Below are positions 53,868 through 63,380 of a DNA stretch of 64,000 nucleotides, piece by piece (position 1 is the first letter of the stretch; each line of letters begins with the position of its first letter). Source of the stretch: an uncultured Paracoccaceae bacterium. GTDB lineage: Bacteria > Pseudomonadota > Alphaproteobacteria > Rhodobacterales > Rhodobacteraceae. The translations under genes and the position numbers were made by a program. The notes beneath the pieces were generated by a model. It did not search any database. It saw only the letters and a program-made list of their open reading frames with translations, and was not told the DNA's origin. The stretch is from positions 186,001 through 250,000 of the forward strand of contig CANMKB010000001.1 in NCBI GenBank assembly GCA_947498415.1, read 5' to 3'.

Positions 53868-55037
53868 ATGCGCTTTGCTCTTCCCCTTGCTGCCCTAATT
53901 CTGTCGGCAAGCACTGCTCTCGCCAATGCCCAATGCGGCGGCTCGTTTAATGGTTTCGTCAAAGGTCTGAAACAAGAAGCCATCGCGCTTGGTCACAGCA
54001 AGAACACCGTGAACAAATTCTTTGCGAATGTCGCACTCGACAACCGCACGATCAAAGCCGACCGGGCGCAGGGTGTATTCCAAAAGCCTTTCTTGGAGTT
54101 TTCTCAACGCCTCATCAGCTCCAACCGGTTGAACACGGGGAAGGCCAAAGGCAATCAATACGCAAATACCTTTGCGCGGATCGAACGCGACTATGGTGTG
54201 TCACGCGGCGTTTTGTTGGCGTTTTGGGCGTTTGAAACCGACTTTGGTGGGTTCCAAGGTGACTTTAACACACTCAATTCACTTGTGACGTTGGCGCATG
54301 ATTGCCGGCGCCCTGAATTGTTCCGCCCGCAAGTGTTTGCAGCCCTAAAGCTTTATGAAAGCGGCGACTTCTCTCCCGCCAAGACAACAGGGGCTTGGGC
54401 GGGCGAGATTGGCATGGTGCAGATGCTGCCGGCCGACATCATCGAAAACGGTGTTGATGGAGATGGCGACGGGAAAGTCAGCCTTAAGACATCCGCAACC
54501 GACGCCCTTATGTCTGGTGGCAAAATGCTACAACACCTTGGCTGGCAGAAAGGGCAACCTTGGCTACAAGAGGTGAATGTGCCGGCTGATATGGACTGGT
54601 CGCTGTCCGGTCTGAACACTACAAAACCAGCAAGTGACTGGGCCAAGCTTGGCGTACAGCCGCGCCAAGGCAACTTGGCCAACTTACCAGCCTCATTGGT
54701 TCTGCCTCAGGGACGCAAGGGCCCTGCGTTCCTCGCGTATCCTAATTTTAAAGTTTATTTTGAGTGGAATCAAAGCTTTATCTACGTCACGACAGCGGCC
54801 TATTTTGCAACCCGCCTTGAGGGCGCAGCACCGTACAACCAAGGCAACCCTGACACTGGTTTGACCGGTCAACAAATGAAGCAATTACAGAAAAAACTAC
54901 AGGCGCGTGGATACGATGTTGGCAAAGTGGATGGCATTCTAGGTGCAAAAACACGGGATGCGGTTCAGGCTGAACAACAGCGACTAGGGCTTCCGGCGGA
55001 TGCTTGGCCAACGCCAAATCTACTTAGCAAAATTTAA
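53868..55037 (+). CDS. lytic murein transglycosylase with peptidoglycan-binding domain
   Basis: 389 aa. A signal peptide (about 1-22) precedes an MltB-type transglycosylase domain. Its catalytic Glu is in AFWAFETDFGGFQGDF, and GEIGMVQMLPADI and DGDGKVSLKTSATDAL follow. A C-terminal peptidoglycan-binding domain 1 (about 325-385; GLTGQQMKQLQKKLQARGY, VDGILGAKTRDAVQ) completes it. It should cut the glycan strand to make anhydro-muropeptides in the periplasm. It is followed by a terminator. Confidence 0.9.
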   Translation: MRFALPLAALILSASTALANAQCGGSFNGFVKGLKQEAIALGHSKNTVNKFFANVALDNRTIKADRAQGVFQKPFLEFSQRLISSNRLNTGKAKGNQYANTFARIERDYGVSRGVLLAFWAFETDFGGFQGDFNTLNSLVTLAHDCRRPELFRPQVFAALKLYESGDFSPAKTTGAWAGEIGMVQMLPADIIENGVDGDGDGKVSLKTSATDALMSGGKMLQHLGWQKGQPWLQEVNVPADMDWSLSGLNTTKPASDWAKLGVQPRQGNLANLPASLVLPQGRKGPAFLAYPNFKVYFEWNQSFIYVTTAAYFATRLEGAAPYNQGNPDTGLTGQQMKQLQKKLQARGYDVGKVDGILGAKTRDAVQAEQQRLGLPADAWPTPNLLSKI

Positions 55038-55041
55038 ACAC

Positions 55042-55070
55042 AAAAGGGCGCCTCCGGGCGCCTTTTTTAA
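55042..55070. terminator. bidirectional terminator between the transglycosylase gene and smc
   Basis: AAAAGGGCGCC, TCC and GGGCGCCTTTTTT form a GC-rich hairpin flanked by A-run and T-run, at the meeting point of two convergent genes, so it can stop both. Confidence 0.9.
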
Positions 55071-55071
55071 T

Positions 55072-58000
55072 TTAAGCAACCAATGTTTCTGCAGCTTTCA
55101 GATCAACGGAAACAAGCTGGCTAACGCCTTTTTCCTGCATCGTCACACCAAACAACCGGTCCATTCGCGCCATGGTTACGGCATGGTGCGTGATGATCAA
55201 AAACCGTGTTTCTGTTTGGCGGCACATCTCATCAAGCAAGTCACAGAACCGCGTGACGTTGGCATCATCAAGCGGTGCGTCCACTTCGTCCAACACACAG
55301 ATAGGTGCTGGATTTGCCAAGAACACTGCAAAGATCAGCGCCATGGCTGTGAGGGTCTGTTCACCACCTGAAAGCAACGAAAGTGTCGAGAGTTTCTTGC
55401 CGGGTGGCTGGCACATGATTTCCAAGCCTGCCTCAAGCGGGTCATCACTTTCAACAAGAACCAAGTTTGCCTCACCGCCGCCAAAGAGATGTTTGAACAA
55501 CATGGTAAAGTTGCTGTTCACCTGCTCAAACGCAGTCAAAAGCCGTTCGCGCCCTTCACTATTGAGGCTCGCGATACCAGAACGCAACGTGCTGATTGCC
55601 GCCTCTAGATCTTCTTTTTCACCAGCCAGCGTGTCGTGTTCTACTTGAATTTCACGTGCATCTTCTTCGGCGCGTAGGTTCACCGCGCCCAGAGAATCCC
55701 GTTGACGCTTCAACCGATTTACATCCGCCTCGATCGTTGCAGCGGGCGGCATGTTTTCAGGCAGTACATCTAGACTTTCGAGCAACCGATCAGGGGTCTG
55801 CTCCATCTCGTCTTGAATGCGCGTTGATGCTGTGATCGCGGTTTCACGCGCGGCATCGTGCAAGGCCTCGGAACGCGCACGGGCTTCACGGGCTTCCGAC
55901 GCGGCCCGCTCACTGTCACGCTCTGCTTGTTCCGCGGCGCGCAGTTTTGTTTCTGCTTCAGACAATGCATCTGCGGCCTTACGGCGGCGCTCTTCGGAAT
56001 CTTCGATCGAGATTGTTAGCTCGTCACGCTTTTCGGCAATCTCTTCGGGCGCCATATGCGCATCGGCGAGTTCATCCTCCGAGGCCAACTTGCGCTCTGC
56101 GAGTTCGGATGTGCGTTTTTCAGCGGTCTCGAGACGATGACGCCACCCGCTGATTTCTTTCGTCACTTGCTGACTACGACCCAATCGCGCTTCGCCTTCG
56201 CGGCGCAACTCGTCATGGGCGGAGCGTTTCGACATCATCGTGATGCGCGCGGCCTCGACCGTCATTTTGATTTCACCCACCGCAGCGCGAGCCGCATCTA
56301 GATCACCTAGATTTGCCATGGCACGTTCAGCTTCAAGGTTTTGCTGGCGGGCTTGTAAAGCTTCTTCTTCGTGGCGCTTCACCGCGTGGCTCAGTGACTC
56401 AAGCTTACCTTCCGCCAGGTTGCGATCCGCTTCCGCGCGGCTCATGGCGCGGGCGGCATCGGCAACAGCGCGATCTGCATCGCGACGGGCCTCGCGCGCT
56501 TGTTTGTCCGCCTCTGCCAATGTTTGCAATCTAGCCTGAAGCGTCTCATGTGCTTGAACAGCGCCATCCGCCCGTGCCGACAGGCGCGCCATTTCTTGTT
56601 TAAGCTCTTCTAGGCGGTTCAACTGTTGCAACCGCAGCGCGGCGGCAGTTGGCCCATCCTCGGCCCAGGCCCGATACCCATCCCAGCGCCACAGATCACC
56701 TTCCAAAGAAACTAGACGCTGGCCCGGCTTGAGCATGGGTTGAAGGTGCATCGCGTCCTCCGCGGCAATCAACCCAATCTGGTTCATGCGGCGTTCAAGA
56801 ACTTCGGGGACCGAAACATGCTGTTCCAGAGATGTCACACCGTCTGGCAGTGCCTGGGTTTCATCATAGGCCGGCAAGACATGCCAACCCGATGGTCCAT
56901 CCTCATCAACCTCGGGCGCACGAAGGTCATCCGCCAACGCCGCACCCAGCGCCTTTTCAAAACCCTGCTGAACCTGAAGCCGATCAAGGATTTGCCCGCC
57001 TTCGGCTGTGTCACGCTCGACCAGTTTTGCCAAAGCTGAAACTTCGGCACGCAGTGCATTCAACTCACCTTCGGCCTCGGACCGTTCCGCGCGCGCATCT
57101 GCTTCGCGCATTTGCGTTTCTGCGCGTTCAGCTTCGGTTTCCGCTAAGGTTTCTTCGGCTTCGATGGCACGCTCTTGCGCTTCTTCGACGGTCTCTTGAG
57201 ACAGATCGAACTCTTCGCCAGCACGTGCCAGAGCTGCTTTACTTTCGTCAACGGCGGCACGTGCACGGGTGGCCTCATGCTCGCTTTTTTCCTGCTGGCG
57301 CGATGTATCAGCCAAGAGACGTTGTGCAGATTGGTGACGGGCGGCAAGCCGCGCCACATCTTCGGTGAGCTCTGTCAGATCCGCTTCGCGTTCTTGCAGC
57401 AATGCCGCAGCTTCACGAGACGCATCGCCGGCGTCTTCCATACGCACGTCATGGCCTTCGGACGCTTTAGCCAGTTCGCGCTGTTCCCACTCCAACCGTT
57501 CAATCGTCTCACCGGCATCTCTATTCAGCCCGCCTTCGCGTTCGATATCGCGTGCCAGCTGTTCGATCCGGTTGGTCAGAGTCAAAATGATCTGACGCGC
57601 ATGTTCCTCTTGGTCTTTCAAAGAGTCGCGCTGCACCTGGAGTCTTTGCAAGATCGCACTTGCAACAGCCTCTTCCTCACGCAGAGGGGGCAATAGAACA
57701 TCTGTTTCTTCACGGGTCTTTGCCGCGGTGCGCGCCGCCGTTTCCGCCTGTGCAGCAAAAATGGTTTTGTTGCGCAGGTCTTCTTCGGTTGCGATCCGTG
57801 TATCTTCGGCCTCACGCCAGCGACGGTACAGCAACATCCCTTCGGCTTGGCGCAGATCAATGCCGATCGCCTTGTATCGCGCCGCCTGACGGGCCTGACG
57901 GGCCAGTGACCCAAGCTGACTGGCTAGCTGTTCGATCACATCATCTACACGCGTCAGGTTGGCTTCAGCGTTTTTAAGTTTCAGCTCTGCTTCGTGGCGA

Positions 58001-58527
58001 CGCTGATACAAACCCGAAATACCAGCAGCTTCTTCTAGAATGCGTCGACGCGCTTTGGGCTTAGAGTTGATCAACTCCGCAATCTGCCCCTGCCGTACCA
58101 GTGCTGGCGAGTGCGCACCTGTGGATGCATCGGCGAACAGCATCTGAACATCGCGTGCACGAACGTCTTTGGTGTTTACCTTATAGGCCGACCCAACATC
58201 ACGCGTGATGCGACGGGTGATTTCCAGCGCATCGCTTTCGTTGAACCCCGCGGGGGCCAAACGATCCGAATTGTCAATTTGAAGTGCGACTTCGGCGAAG
58301 TTTCGTGCAGGGCGACTCGAAGCTCCTGCAAAAATCACATCTTCCATACCACCGCCACGCATAGCAGTTGGGCGGTTCTCCCCCATCACCCAGCGCAGCG
58401 CCTCAAGCAAATTAGACTTCCCGCACCCATTCGGCCCCACAACCCCTGTCAGACCATCCGCAATAAGAAGGTCTGTTGGGTCTACGAAGCTTTTAAAGCC
58501 CGTCAGCCTGAGTTTGGAAAAGCGCAA
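55072..58527 (-). CDS. smc: chromosome segregation protein SMC
   Basis: 1151 aa, the standard length. It has Walker A GPNGCGKSN (32-40), a coiled coil rich in Ala, Glu and Arg, a hinge around 505-640 (LQVQQGFEKALGAAL and GQRLVSLEGDLW), and a second coil. The C-terminal ATPase half has LLSGGEQTLTAMAL and CVLDEVDAPLDDANV. The start is TTG 58527, since MRFSKLRLTGFKSFVDP matches the family opening and AGGAA lies eight bases upstream. It condenses and segregates chromosomes with ScpA and ScpB. Confidence 0.95.
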   Translation of the reverse strand: MRFSKLRLTGFKSFVDPTDLLIADGLTGVVGPNGCGKSNLLEALRWVMGENRPTAMRGGGMEDVIFAGASSRPARNFAEVALQIDNSDRLAPAGFNESDALEITRRITRDVGSAYKVNTKDVRARDVQMLFADASTGAHSPALVRQGQIAELINSKPKARRRILEEAAGISGLYQRRHEAELKLKNAEANLTRVDDVIEQLASQLGSLARQARQAARYKAIGIDLRQAEGMLLYRRWREAEDTRIATEEDLRNKTIFAAQAETAARTAAKTREETDVLLPPLREEEAVASAILQRLQVQRDSLKDQEEHARQIILTLTNRIEQLARDIEREGGLNRDAGETIERLEWEQRELAKASEGHDVRMEDAGDASREAAALLQEREADLTELTEDVARLAARHQSAQRLLADTSRQQEKSEHEATRARAAVDESKAALARAGEEFDLSQETVEEAQERAIEAEETLAETEAERAETQMREADARAERSEAEGELNALRAEVSALAKLVERDTAEGGQILDRLQVQQGFEKALGAALADDLRAPEVDEDGPSGWHVLPAYDETQALPDGVTSLEQHVSVPEVLERRMNQIGLIAAEDAMHLQPMLKPGQRLVSLEGDLWRWDGYRAWAEDGPTAAALRLQQLNRLEELKQEMARLSARADGAVQAHETLQARLQTLAEADKQAREARRDADRAVADAARAMSRAEADRNLAEGKLESLSHAVKRHEEEALQARQQNLEAERAMANLGDLDAARAAVGEIKMTVEAARITMMSKRSAHDELRREGEARLGRSQQVTKEISGWRHRLETAEKRTSELAERKLASEDELADAHMAPEEIAEKRDELTISIEDSEERRRKAADALSEAETKLRAAEQAERDSERAASEAREARARSEALHDAARETAITASTRIQDEMEQTPDRLLESLDVLPENMPPAATIEADVNRLKRQRDSLGAVNLRAEEDAREIQVEHDTLAGEKEDLEAAISTLRSGIASLNSEGRERLLTAFEQVNSNFTMLFKHLFGGGEANLVLVESDDPLEAGLEIMCQPPGKKLSTLSLLSGGEQTLTAMALIFAVFLANPAPICVLDEVDAPLDDANVTRFCDLLDEMCRQTETRFLIITHHAVTMARMDRLFGVTMQEKGVSQLVSVDLKAAETLVA

Positions 58528-58755
58528 ATGGCGAGTTCCTGTGATTCCATGTAGATCAATCCTGTGTGCCGAAAGTGGCTCAAGTCAATGCATTTCCCCA
58601 TAATGCAGTAGGATTGGCAAAGTTATCCACAAGATATTGACGGTTTCCTGTATAATTGTGTTGGGCGCTGCGATTAACAGGAATGGTGGCGAATGCAGTG
58701 AATTCTGATTAAAATGAGGGAAGATCCTCATTCTTAGTTCATATTTAGAGCCGCC
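58528..58755. other. divergent intergenic region with a perfect DnaA box
   Basis: About 230 bases between smc and the GNAT gene. TTATCCACA at 58623-58631 is a perfect consensus DnaA box. It is single and lacks an AT-rich neighbour typical of an origin. It may tie transcription to replication. A TATAAT-like sequence at 58651-58656 has no suitably spaced -35 box. Confidence 0.4.
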
Positions 58756-59211
58756 ATGCCTGACATTCAAATAGAACAAGCCGATCCCCGCGCCCCTGGC
58801 GCAACTGCGCTTTTGCATGCCAGTCACACATTGATGGATAGCCTTTTTGCGGCTGGCGAGTGTCACTACCTAGATATTGAAGACCTTTGCCAACCTCACA
58901 TCCAGTTTTTTGTCGCCAAGCACGCTGGCAATGACATCGCCTGCATCGCTTTGGCCGATAAGGGAAGCTACGGTGAAATTAAGTCTTTGTTCGTCGCGCC
59001 AGAGGCCCGAGGGCTCGGCACTGCAGAACAGCTGATCCAAAAGGTCGAGGCCGCAGCAAAGGCGAAATCACTTGGTACCCTCAAGCTAGAAACGGGCGAT
59101 GCCCTCGAAGCAGCTTGTCGTTTGTACCAAAGATTAGGGTATGCCATTTGCGGCCCATTCGGTGATTACGTAGAAAGCCCTGCATCCGTTTTCATGACCA
59201 AAGATCTTTAG
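58756..59211 (+). CDS. GNAT-family acetyltransferase
   Basis: 151 aa. The acetyl-CoA-binding pattern is SLFVAPEARGLGTAEQLIQKVEAAAKA (key residues V-x-P-x-x-R-G-x-G), followed by LKLETGDALEAACRLYQRLGY, where the final Tyr often acts as acid. The substrate cannot be told. It is divergent from smc and its end overlaps the convergent lipoprotein gene by four bases. Confidence 0.88.
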   Translation: MPDIQIEQADPRAPGATALLHASHTLMDSLFAAGECHYLDIEDLCQPHIQFFVAKHAGNDIACIALADKGSYGEIKSLFVAPEARGLGTAEQLIQKVEAAAKAKSLGTLKLETGDALEAACRLYQRLGYAICGPFGDYVESPASVFMTKDL

Positions 59212-59615
59212 CGGCACCTCAGATCATACCAGCCAGATGCTCGAAAGCTTGGACTGTTACAATGTAGATAGCTCTGCATTCGCGAAGGGGTTTTGGCGTG
59301 TTTGTGCGGATCAAGTGGCGTTGTGCAATCAAGCTGGCCCTTCATCAGGGCAACATCACCATACAATACTGAAACATTGCAGCCCGAAACCTGTTCCATC
59401 GCGCGTTCGCCTCGGCGCATTATCCGGGCTTGGTTCACCAGCCCTTCAAAATTCACTCTAATCGCCTCGGCCCGATTGCCGACACGCCTAACGTGAAATG
59501 TGCTGCCCTCAATCTCTATTTTGTGCATAGGCACCCCGGCAAATTCTGCCGACGGCATATCGCAGGCCGCTATTCCCAAACAGGTCAGGATAAAAGAAAG
59601 GCGCGGAATAGACAT
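59208..59615 (-). CDS. lipoprotein of unknown function
   Basis: 135 aa. The signal peptide ends in LGIAAC, a good lipobox, with Cys18 as the acylation site. The mature domain is about 117 residues, with the sequence FHVRRVGNRAEAIRVNFEGL and several Cys residues that could pair. I recognise no family. ATG 59615 is chosen; an ATG seven codons earlier would spoil the signal peptide. Confidence 0.68.
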   Translation of the reverse strand: MSIPRLSFILTCLGIAACDMPSAEFAGVPMHKIEIEGSTFHVRRVGNRAEAIRVNFEGLVNQARIMRRGERAMEQVSGCNVSVLYGDVALMKGQLDCTTPLDPHKHAKTPSRMQSYLHCNSPSFRASGWYDLRCR

Positions 59616-59664
59616 ATCCGCACCTTGCCATAGCAACCGTTAAGATTCGCTTTCAGACAACAAA

Positions 59665-60873
59665 TTAAGCTGAACGGATCACACGCGCCAAACGCGCCAC
59701 CCCTTGGCGAATGGTTTCTTCATCCACCATTGAAAATGCCAGCCGAATGGTGTTTTCACCGCTTCCATCCGCAAAAAATGCTTTACCCGGCACAAAGGCC
59801 ACCTTTTCAACTTCGATCGCCTGCTGAAGAAGTGCAGCCCCATCCATACCTTTCGGCAGGGTGACCCAAACAAACATCCCACCCTCTGGTCGCGTCCACT
59901 CCACGCCTTCTGGCATTTCTTCCTCGAGCGCGGCTAGCATTGCGTTCCGGCGCGCAGAATATGTATCACGCAATTTTTGCACGTGGGTATCGAACATAGA
60001 TTCAGCAACATGATGAATCGCCATCTGATTCACGGTGGAGCTGTGAAGATCTGCGGCTTGTTTCAGCAGCACCATCTGCGAAATCACAGGAGCAGCAGCG
60101 CACACCCAGCCAATACGCAGGCCGGGAGACAGTGTTTTCGAAAAGCTACCGCAATAGATGGTACGACAAGCATCGATATCGCCTTTACGCGCTTGTTCAA
60201 TCGCGAGGATCGGCGGAATAGGTTCCCCGTCGTAGCGCAACGATTGATAGGCTGCGTCCTCGATCAGAGCGCAATCCATGGCGTCACACATATCAATCAG
60301 ACGTTCGCGACCAGCGCGATCAACGGTTTCGCCTGTTGGGTTAGAGAAATCTGCTGACAAATAGGCAAACTTTACTTTGCTTCCGTCAGCGGCGGCGGCA
60401 GATGTATAATCTTCGGCTGATCGGTTTCCACCCGGATACAAGCGGTCATACCGCGGCTCATACGCATTAAAAGCACCCAGAGCGCCGAGGTATGTCGGAC
60501 CATTCACCAACGCTGTATCTCCGGGAGACAGGAAAAGCTTGCCAAGGTAATCCAAAGCTTGCTGCGACCCAGAAGTGATCAGAATATTTTCGGCCCCACA
60601 TTGGACCCCAATCTTGCCCATTTCTTTCGCGAGCCATTCCCGAAGCGGTAGATACCCCTCGCTCACAGAGTACTGCAGCGCAGTCGCGGCGGAATCTTTG
60701 CTAAGTGCATCGAGGTATGCTTTCTGAAAAGCCTCTGCTGGGAAGAGCGCTGGGTCTGGTATGCCGCCCGCAAAAGAGACGATGCCGGGCTGATCAAGTA
60801 GCTTAAGCAGCTCACGAATTTCTGACGCCTTCATCCGAGAAGCTCGGGTGGCAAATATTTGTTGTAGGTCCAT
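59665..60873 (-). CDS. PLP-dependent aminotransferase (2-aminoadipate/aromatic type)
   Basis: 402 aa fold-I aminotransferase. It has SFAGGIPDPALFP near the start, ITSGSQQALDYLGKL, SADFSNPTGETVDR, and the PLP lysine in YCGSFSKTLSPGLRIGWV. The group includes LysN-like 2-aminoadipate aminotransferases and broad-range enzymes often linked to MocR regulators, without the DNA-binding domain. It is divergent from a FadR-type GntR gene, which probably controls it. Substrate unknown. Confidence 0.86.
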   Translation of the reverse strand: MDLQQIFATRASRMKASEIRELLKLLDQPGIVSFAGGIPDPALFPAEAFQKAYLDALSKDSAATALQYSVSEGYLPLREWLAKEMGKIGVQCGAENILITSGSQQALDYLGKLFLSPGDTALVNGPTYLGALGAFNAYEPRYDRLYPGGNRSAEDYTSAAAADGSKVKFAYLSADFSNPTGETVDRAGRERLIDMCDAMDCALIEDAAYQSLRYDGEPIPPILAIEQARKGDIDACRTIYCGSFSKTLSPGLRIGWVCAAAPVISQMVLLKQAADLHSSTVNQMAIHHVAESMFDTHVQKLRDTYSARRNAMLAALEEEMPEGVEWTRPEGGMFVWVTLPKGMDGAALLQQAIEVEKVAFVPGKAFFADGSGENTIRLAFSMVDEETIRQGVARLARVIRSA

Positions 60874-61025
60874 AGTTTCGACTCTTCATACTGTCTTTAG
60901 CAGACCCTATGCTCGCCGAAATAAAAGTCAACACTTCTGACGTTATTTTAAATTCCAACGCCGCGTCCCTTGATGCTTGCATCTGCACGTGGTCAAATGA
61001 GTTAACCAAAACAAGCAAAAATCCG

Positions 61026-61796
61026 ATGCCATTTCAAAAAGTCACACCTGAAAAATTGTCAGCTTCCGTGGTCAAGCAGATCGAGTTGCTCATCCTCAGA
61101 GGCATTTTACGCCCGGCCGAACGCCTGCCTGCGGAACGCGAACTTGCCGAAAGACTAGGGGTCTCTCGGCCTTCTTTGCGAGAGGCCATATCAGAGCTGC
61201 AAGAGCGCGGCCTATTGAGCGCCAAGCCTGGTGCAGGGATCTTTGTTGCAGATGTATTGGGTAACGCCTTTAGCCCCGCGCTGGTAAAGCTATTTTCATC
61301 TCATGAAGAGGCCGTTTTCGATTACATTGCCTTTCGCCGTGACATGGAGGGGTTGGCCGCGGAACGCGCGGCGTCGCTTGCATCAGATATGGATCTGAAA
61401 GTCATCGACACCATCTTCCGAAAAATGGAAGCCGCGCATGCCAAACGCAGCTCAACAGATGAATCCCAGCTGGATGCCGATTTCCATCTCGCCATAATTG
61501 AGGCGAGCCATAACGTGGTCATGTTGCACATGATGCGCTCTATGTATCAGCTGTTAAGAGAGGGCGTGTTCTACAATCGAACCGTCATGTTCAAACGCAA
61601 GGCAACCCGCGGTGAATTGCTAGAGCAGCATCGGGTCATCAATGACGCCCTACAAAGCCGCGATGCAAAAGGGGCGCGTGCTGCAATCGAAAACCATCTG
61701 GCCTTTGTAGAGCAATGTCTCGCCGATGAGGGCAAAGCTGTGAAGAATGAAGCCATTGCAATGCAGCGTTTTGAACACGAGCAAAATCGGAATTAA
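61026..61796 (+). CDS. GntR-family transcriptional regulator (FadR/PdhR type)
   Basis: 256 aa. The winged helix (about 10-75) includes LPAERELAERLGVSRPSLREAISELQERGL (key residues ERELAERLGVSRPSLREA). The FCD-type ligand domain follows, with DADFHLAIIEASHN, HRVINDAL and ENHLAFVEQ supplying Asp and His residues for metal. ATG 61026 is chosen because the family opening starts there; the open frame continues 39 codons upstream. It is divergent from the aminotransferase gene. A terminator follows. Confidence 0.86.
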   Translation: MPFQKVTPEKLSASVVKQIELLILRGILRPAERLPAERELAERLGVSRPSLREAISELQERGLLSAKPGAGIFVADVLGNAFSPALVKLFSSHEEAVFDYIAFRRDMEGLAAERAASLASDMDLKVIDTIFRKMEAAHAKRSSTDESQLDADFHLAIIEASHNVVMLHMMRSMYQLLREGVFYNRTVMFKRKATRGELLEQHRVINDALQSRDAKGARAAIENHLAFVEQCLADEGKAVKNEAIAMQRFEHEQNRN

Positions 61797-61821
61797 CCTT
61801 ACTCTACAAGACACAAAGCAC

Positions 61822-61853
61822 AAAAAAAACCCGGCCACGCGGCCGGGTTTTTT
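61822..61853. terminator. bidirectional terminator between the GntR gene and atpF
   Basis: AAAAAACCCGGCC and GGCCGGGTTTTTT pair around ACGC. It ends the rightward GntR transcript and the leftward atp F0 operon. Confidence 0.93.
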
Positions 61854-61884
61854 GATTTGAATTCGGGCAAAACCCTAAAACAAT

Positions 61885-62442
61885 TTAGTGAAGTTTCGCG
61901 TCAACTTCAGCGATAGCCGCATCGATCAGCTTGTTGCCATCCGCTGCAGTCATGCCTTTCGCGATCACTTCGTTGGCCGCGCCAACCGCAATCACGACAG
62001 CTTGGTCGCGTACTTCTTTGACAGCCGAAGCCTGAGCCGAGGCGATCTGATCTTCTGCCGCGGCCAGACGGCGCGCGATAGAGGCTTGCAGGTCAACTTT
62101 GGCTTGCTCAGCCGCAGCAGTCGCTTCTTGCTTGGCGGATGCCACGATCGCGTCTGCTTGGGCCTGAACTTCTTTTTGCTTGCGCTCATAAGAGGCCAGG
62201 ATTGTCTGAGCTTCTTCACGCAGTGCACGTGCTTCGTTCAGTTCGCTTTCAATGCCTTCGGCACGCTTGTCCAACAGGCCCATCAAGGTAGATGGAACTT
62301 TGAACTTCAGCAGAACCAGAAGGAACAGGATGAAGGCGACGAGAACAACGAAGTCTGTGTTCTTGAGCGAGAAGAATGGGCCAGATGCCGCAAATGCCGG
62401 TGAGGCTGCGGTTAGGGCGAGGAGAGTTGCCAGTTTACGCAT
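61885..62442 (-). CDS. atpF: F0F1 ATP synthase subunit B
   Basis: 185 aa. The N-terminal 20 residues look like a signal peptide ([18 protein letters not shown]), as seen in alphaproteobacterial b subunits. A membrane helix (about 29-48) and a long coiled-coil stalk follow. With the b' subunit encoded just upstream it forms the peripheral stalk. It is the last gene of the F0 operon in this window and is followed by a terminator. Confidence 0.9.
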   Translation of the reverse strand: MRKLATLLALTAASPAFAASGPFFSLKNTDFVVLVAFILFLLVLLKFKVPSTLMGLLDKRAEGIESELNEARALREEAQTILASYERKQKEVQAQADAIVASAKQEATAAAEQAKVDLQASIARRLAAAEDQIASAQASAVKEVRDQAVVIAVGAANEVIAKGMTAADGNKLIDAAIAEVDAKLH

Positions 62443-62447
62443 GTCTC

Positions 62448-62987
62448 TTACCCTTTCATCCGTGCTTCGACAGCTGCAGTGACGGATTTGGCATCTGCCT
62501 TACCACCCAATGCAGCAACGATTTCATTTGCAGTGTCTGCCGCAACTTCGCGGATGCTTTCAACAGCGCCTGCGCGGATTTCGGCGATTGCCTTTTCCGA
62601 CTCAGATGCTTTGGCCGCAATCTCTGCATCAGCTTTCGCTGTAGCTGCATCCAGTTCCGCCTGAATTTCGGCCTTCGTCTCTGCCACGATACGCTGTGCT
62701 TCCGCACGAGCATCAAGCAGAGCCTTGTTATAGGCTTCTTCGGCTTCACCTGCTTTCGCCTTCAGCTCTTCAGCTGCGGCGATGTCATTTGTAATTGTCC
62801 CCTGACGTTCAGCCAGAACCGCAGCAATGCGCGGCAGCGCGATGCGCGATAGGACGAAGTAGATCACAACCAGTGTGATCAAGAGCCAGAAAATCTGGTT
62901 GCCCCAGTTTGAAAAATCCAGCTGTGGCATACCTGGGGCCGAAACAGCGTCTGCTGCGTGGCCTGCGGCGTGTGTATCAGTCGCCAT
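62448..62987 (-). CDS. F0F1 ATP synthase subunit B'
   Basis: 179 aa. [35 protein letters not shown] gives the membrane anchor (key residues PQLDFxxWxxQIFWL), and a Ala/Glu-rich coiled coil follows. Separate b and b' subunits are typical of alphaproteobacteria and cyanobacteria. It is usually labelled atpF' or atpG depending on the annotator. It starts five bases before atpF ends in order atpB, atpE, atpF', atpF. Confidence 0.92.
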   Translation of the reverse strand: MATDTHAAGHAADAVSAPGMPQLDFSNWGNQIFWLLITLVVIYFVLSRIALPRIAAVLAERQGTITNDIAAAEELKAKAGEAEEAYNKALLDARAEAQRIVAETKAEIQAELDAATAKADAEIAAKASESEKAIAEIRAGAVESIREVAADTANEIVAALGGKADAKSVTAAVEARMKG

Positions 62988-63013
62988 AACGTCCTCCTGG
63001 GAACTTCCGTAGT

Positions 63014-63055
63014 CTTACGGGTGGGATGCACAATGCAATCCCACCCGCACGTAAG
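63014..63055 (-). other. large hairpin between atpE and the b' gene
   Basis: CGGGTGGGAT (63018-63027) pairs with ATCCCACCCG (63038-63047). The stem is extended outward by CTTAC (63014-63018) and GTAAG (63051-63055), and inward by TGCA on each side. It has no T-run. It contains the 12-mer ACGGGTGGGATG also found in the hairpin after atpB. Confidence 0.8.
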
Positions 63056-63070
63056 GATGGTTCCGCTGGA

Positions 63071-63295
63071 TTAGACGGCGAACATCAGCAGAAGAGCAAC
63101 CAGGAACGAGAAGATGCCCAGTGCTTCTGCAAACGCGATACCGATGAACAGTGTCGCTGTTTGGGATGCTGCTGCGGATGGGTTGCGCAGTGCGCCCGCA
63201 AGATAGTTAGCTGCTACGTTACCAACACCCAGTGCTGCGAGACCTGTACCCAGACCTGCGAGACCTGCGCCGATGTGTGCGAGTTGACCTTCCAT
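63071..63295 (-). CDS. atpE: F0F1 ATP synthase subunit C
   Basis: 74 aa, two membrane hairpin helices. The proton-binding Glu is in [11 protein letters not shown]. The glycine-rich first helix ([17 protein letters not shown]) and the loop RNPSAAA are standard. Several copies form the rotor ring. The gene lies between atpB and the b' gene, with hairpins on both sides. Confidence 0.95.
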   Translation of the reverse strand: MEGQLAHIGAGLAGLGTGLAALGVGNVAANYLAGALRNPSAAASQTATLFIGIAFAEALGIFSFLVALLLMFAV

Positions 63296-63351
63296 GGTGA
63301 TTTCTCCTTACGTTGGAAGTTTGGAATTCAGTGTGAAACTAGTGAACTGTT

Positions 63352-63380
63352 GGACGGGTGGGATGAACCCCACCGTGTCC
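63352..63380 (-). other. hairpin between atpB and atpE
   Basis: GGTGGG (63357-63362) pairs with CCCACC (63369-63374), with outer pairing GGAC/GTCC. It begins directly after the atpB stop codon in the transcript. It shares ACGGGTGGGATG (63354-63365) with the hairpin at 63014-63055. Confidence 0.75.

Noticed and set aside
58623..58631. Origin of replication near smc
   Set aside because: Only one DnaA box was found, with no cluster, no adjacent AT-rich unwinding region and no dnaA or parAB genes.
58637..58656. TTGACG and TATAAT as a promoter upstream of the GNAT gene
   Set aside because: The spacing is only 8 bases, far too short for a sigma-70 promoter.
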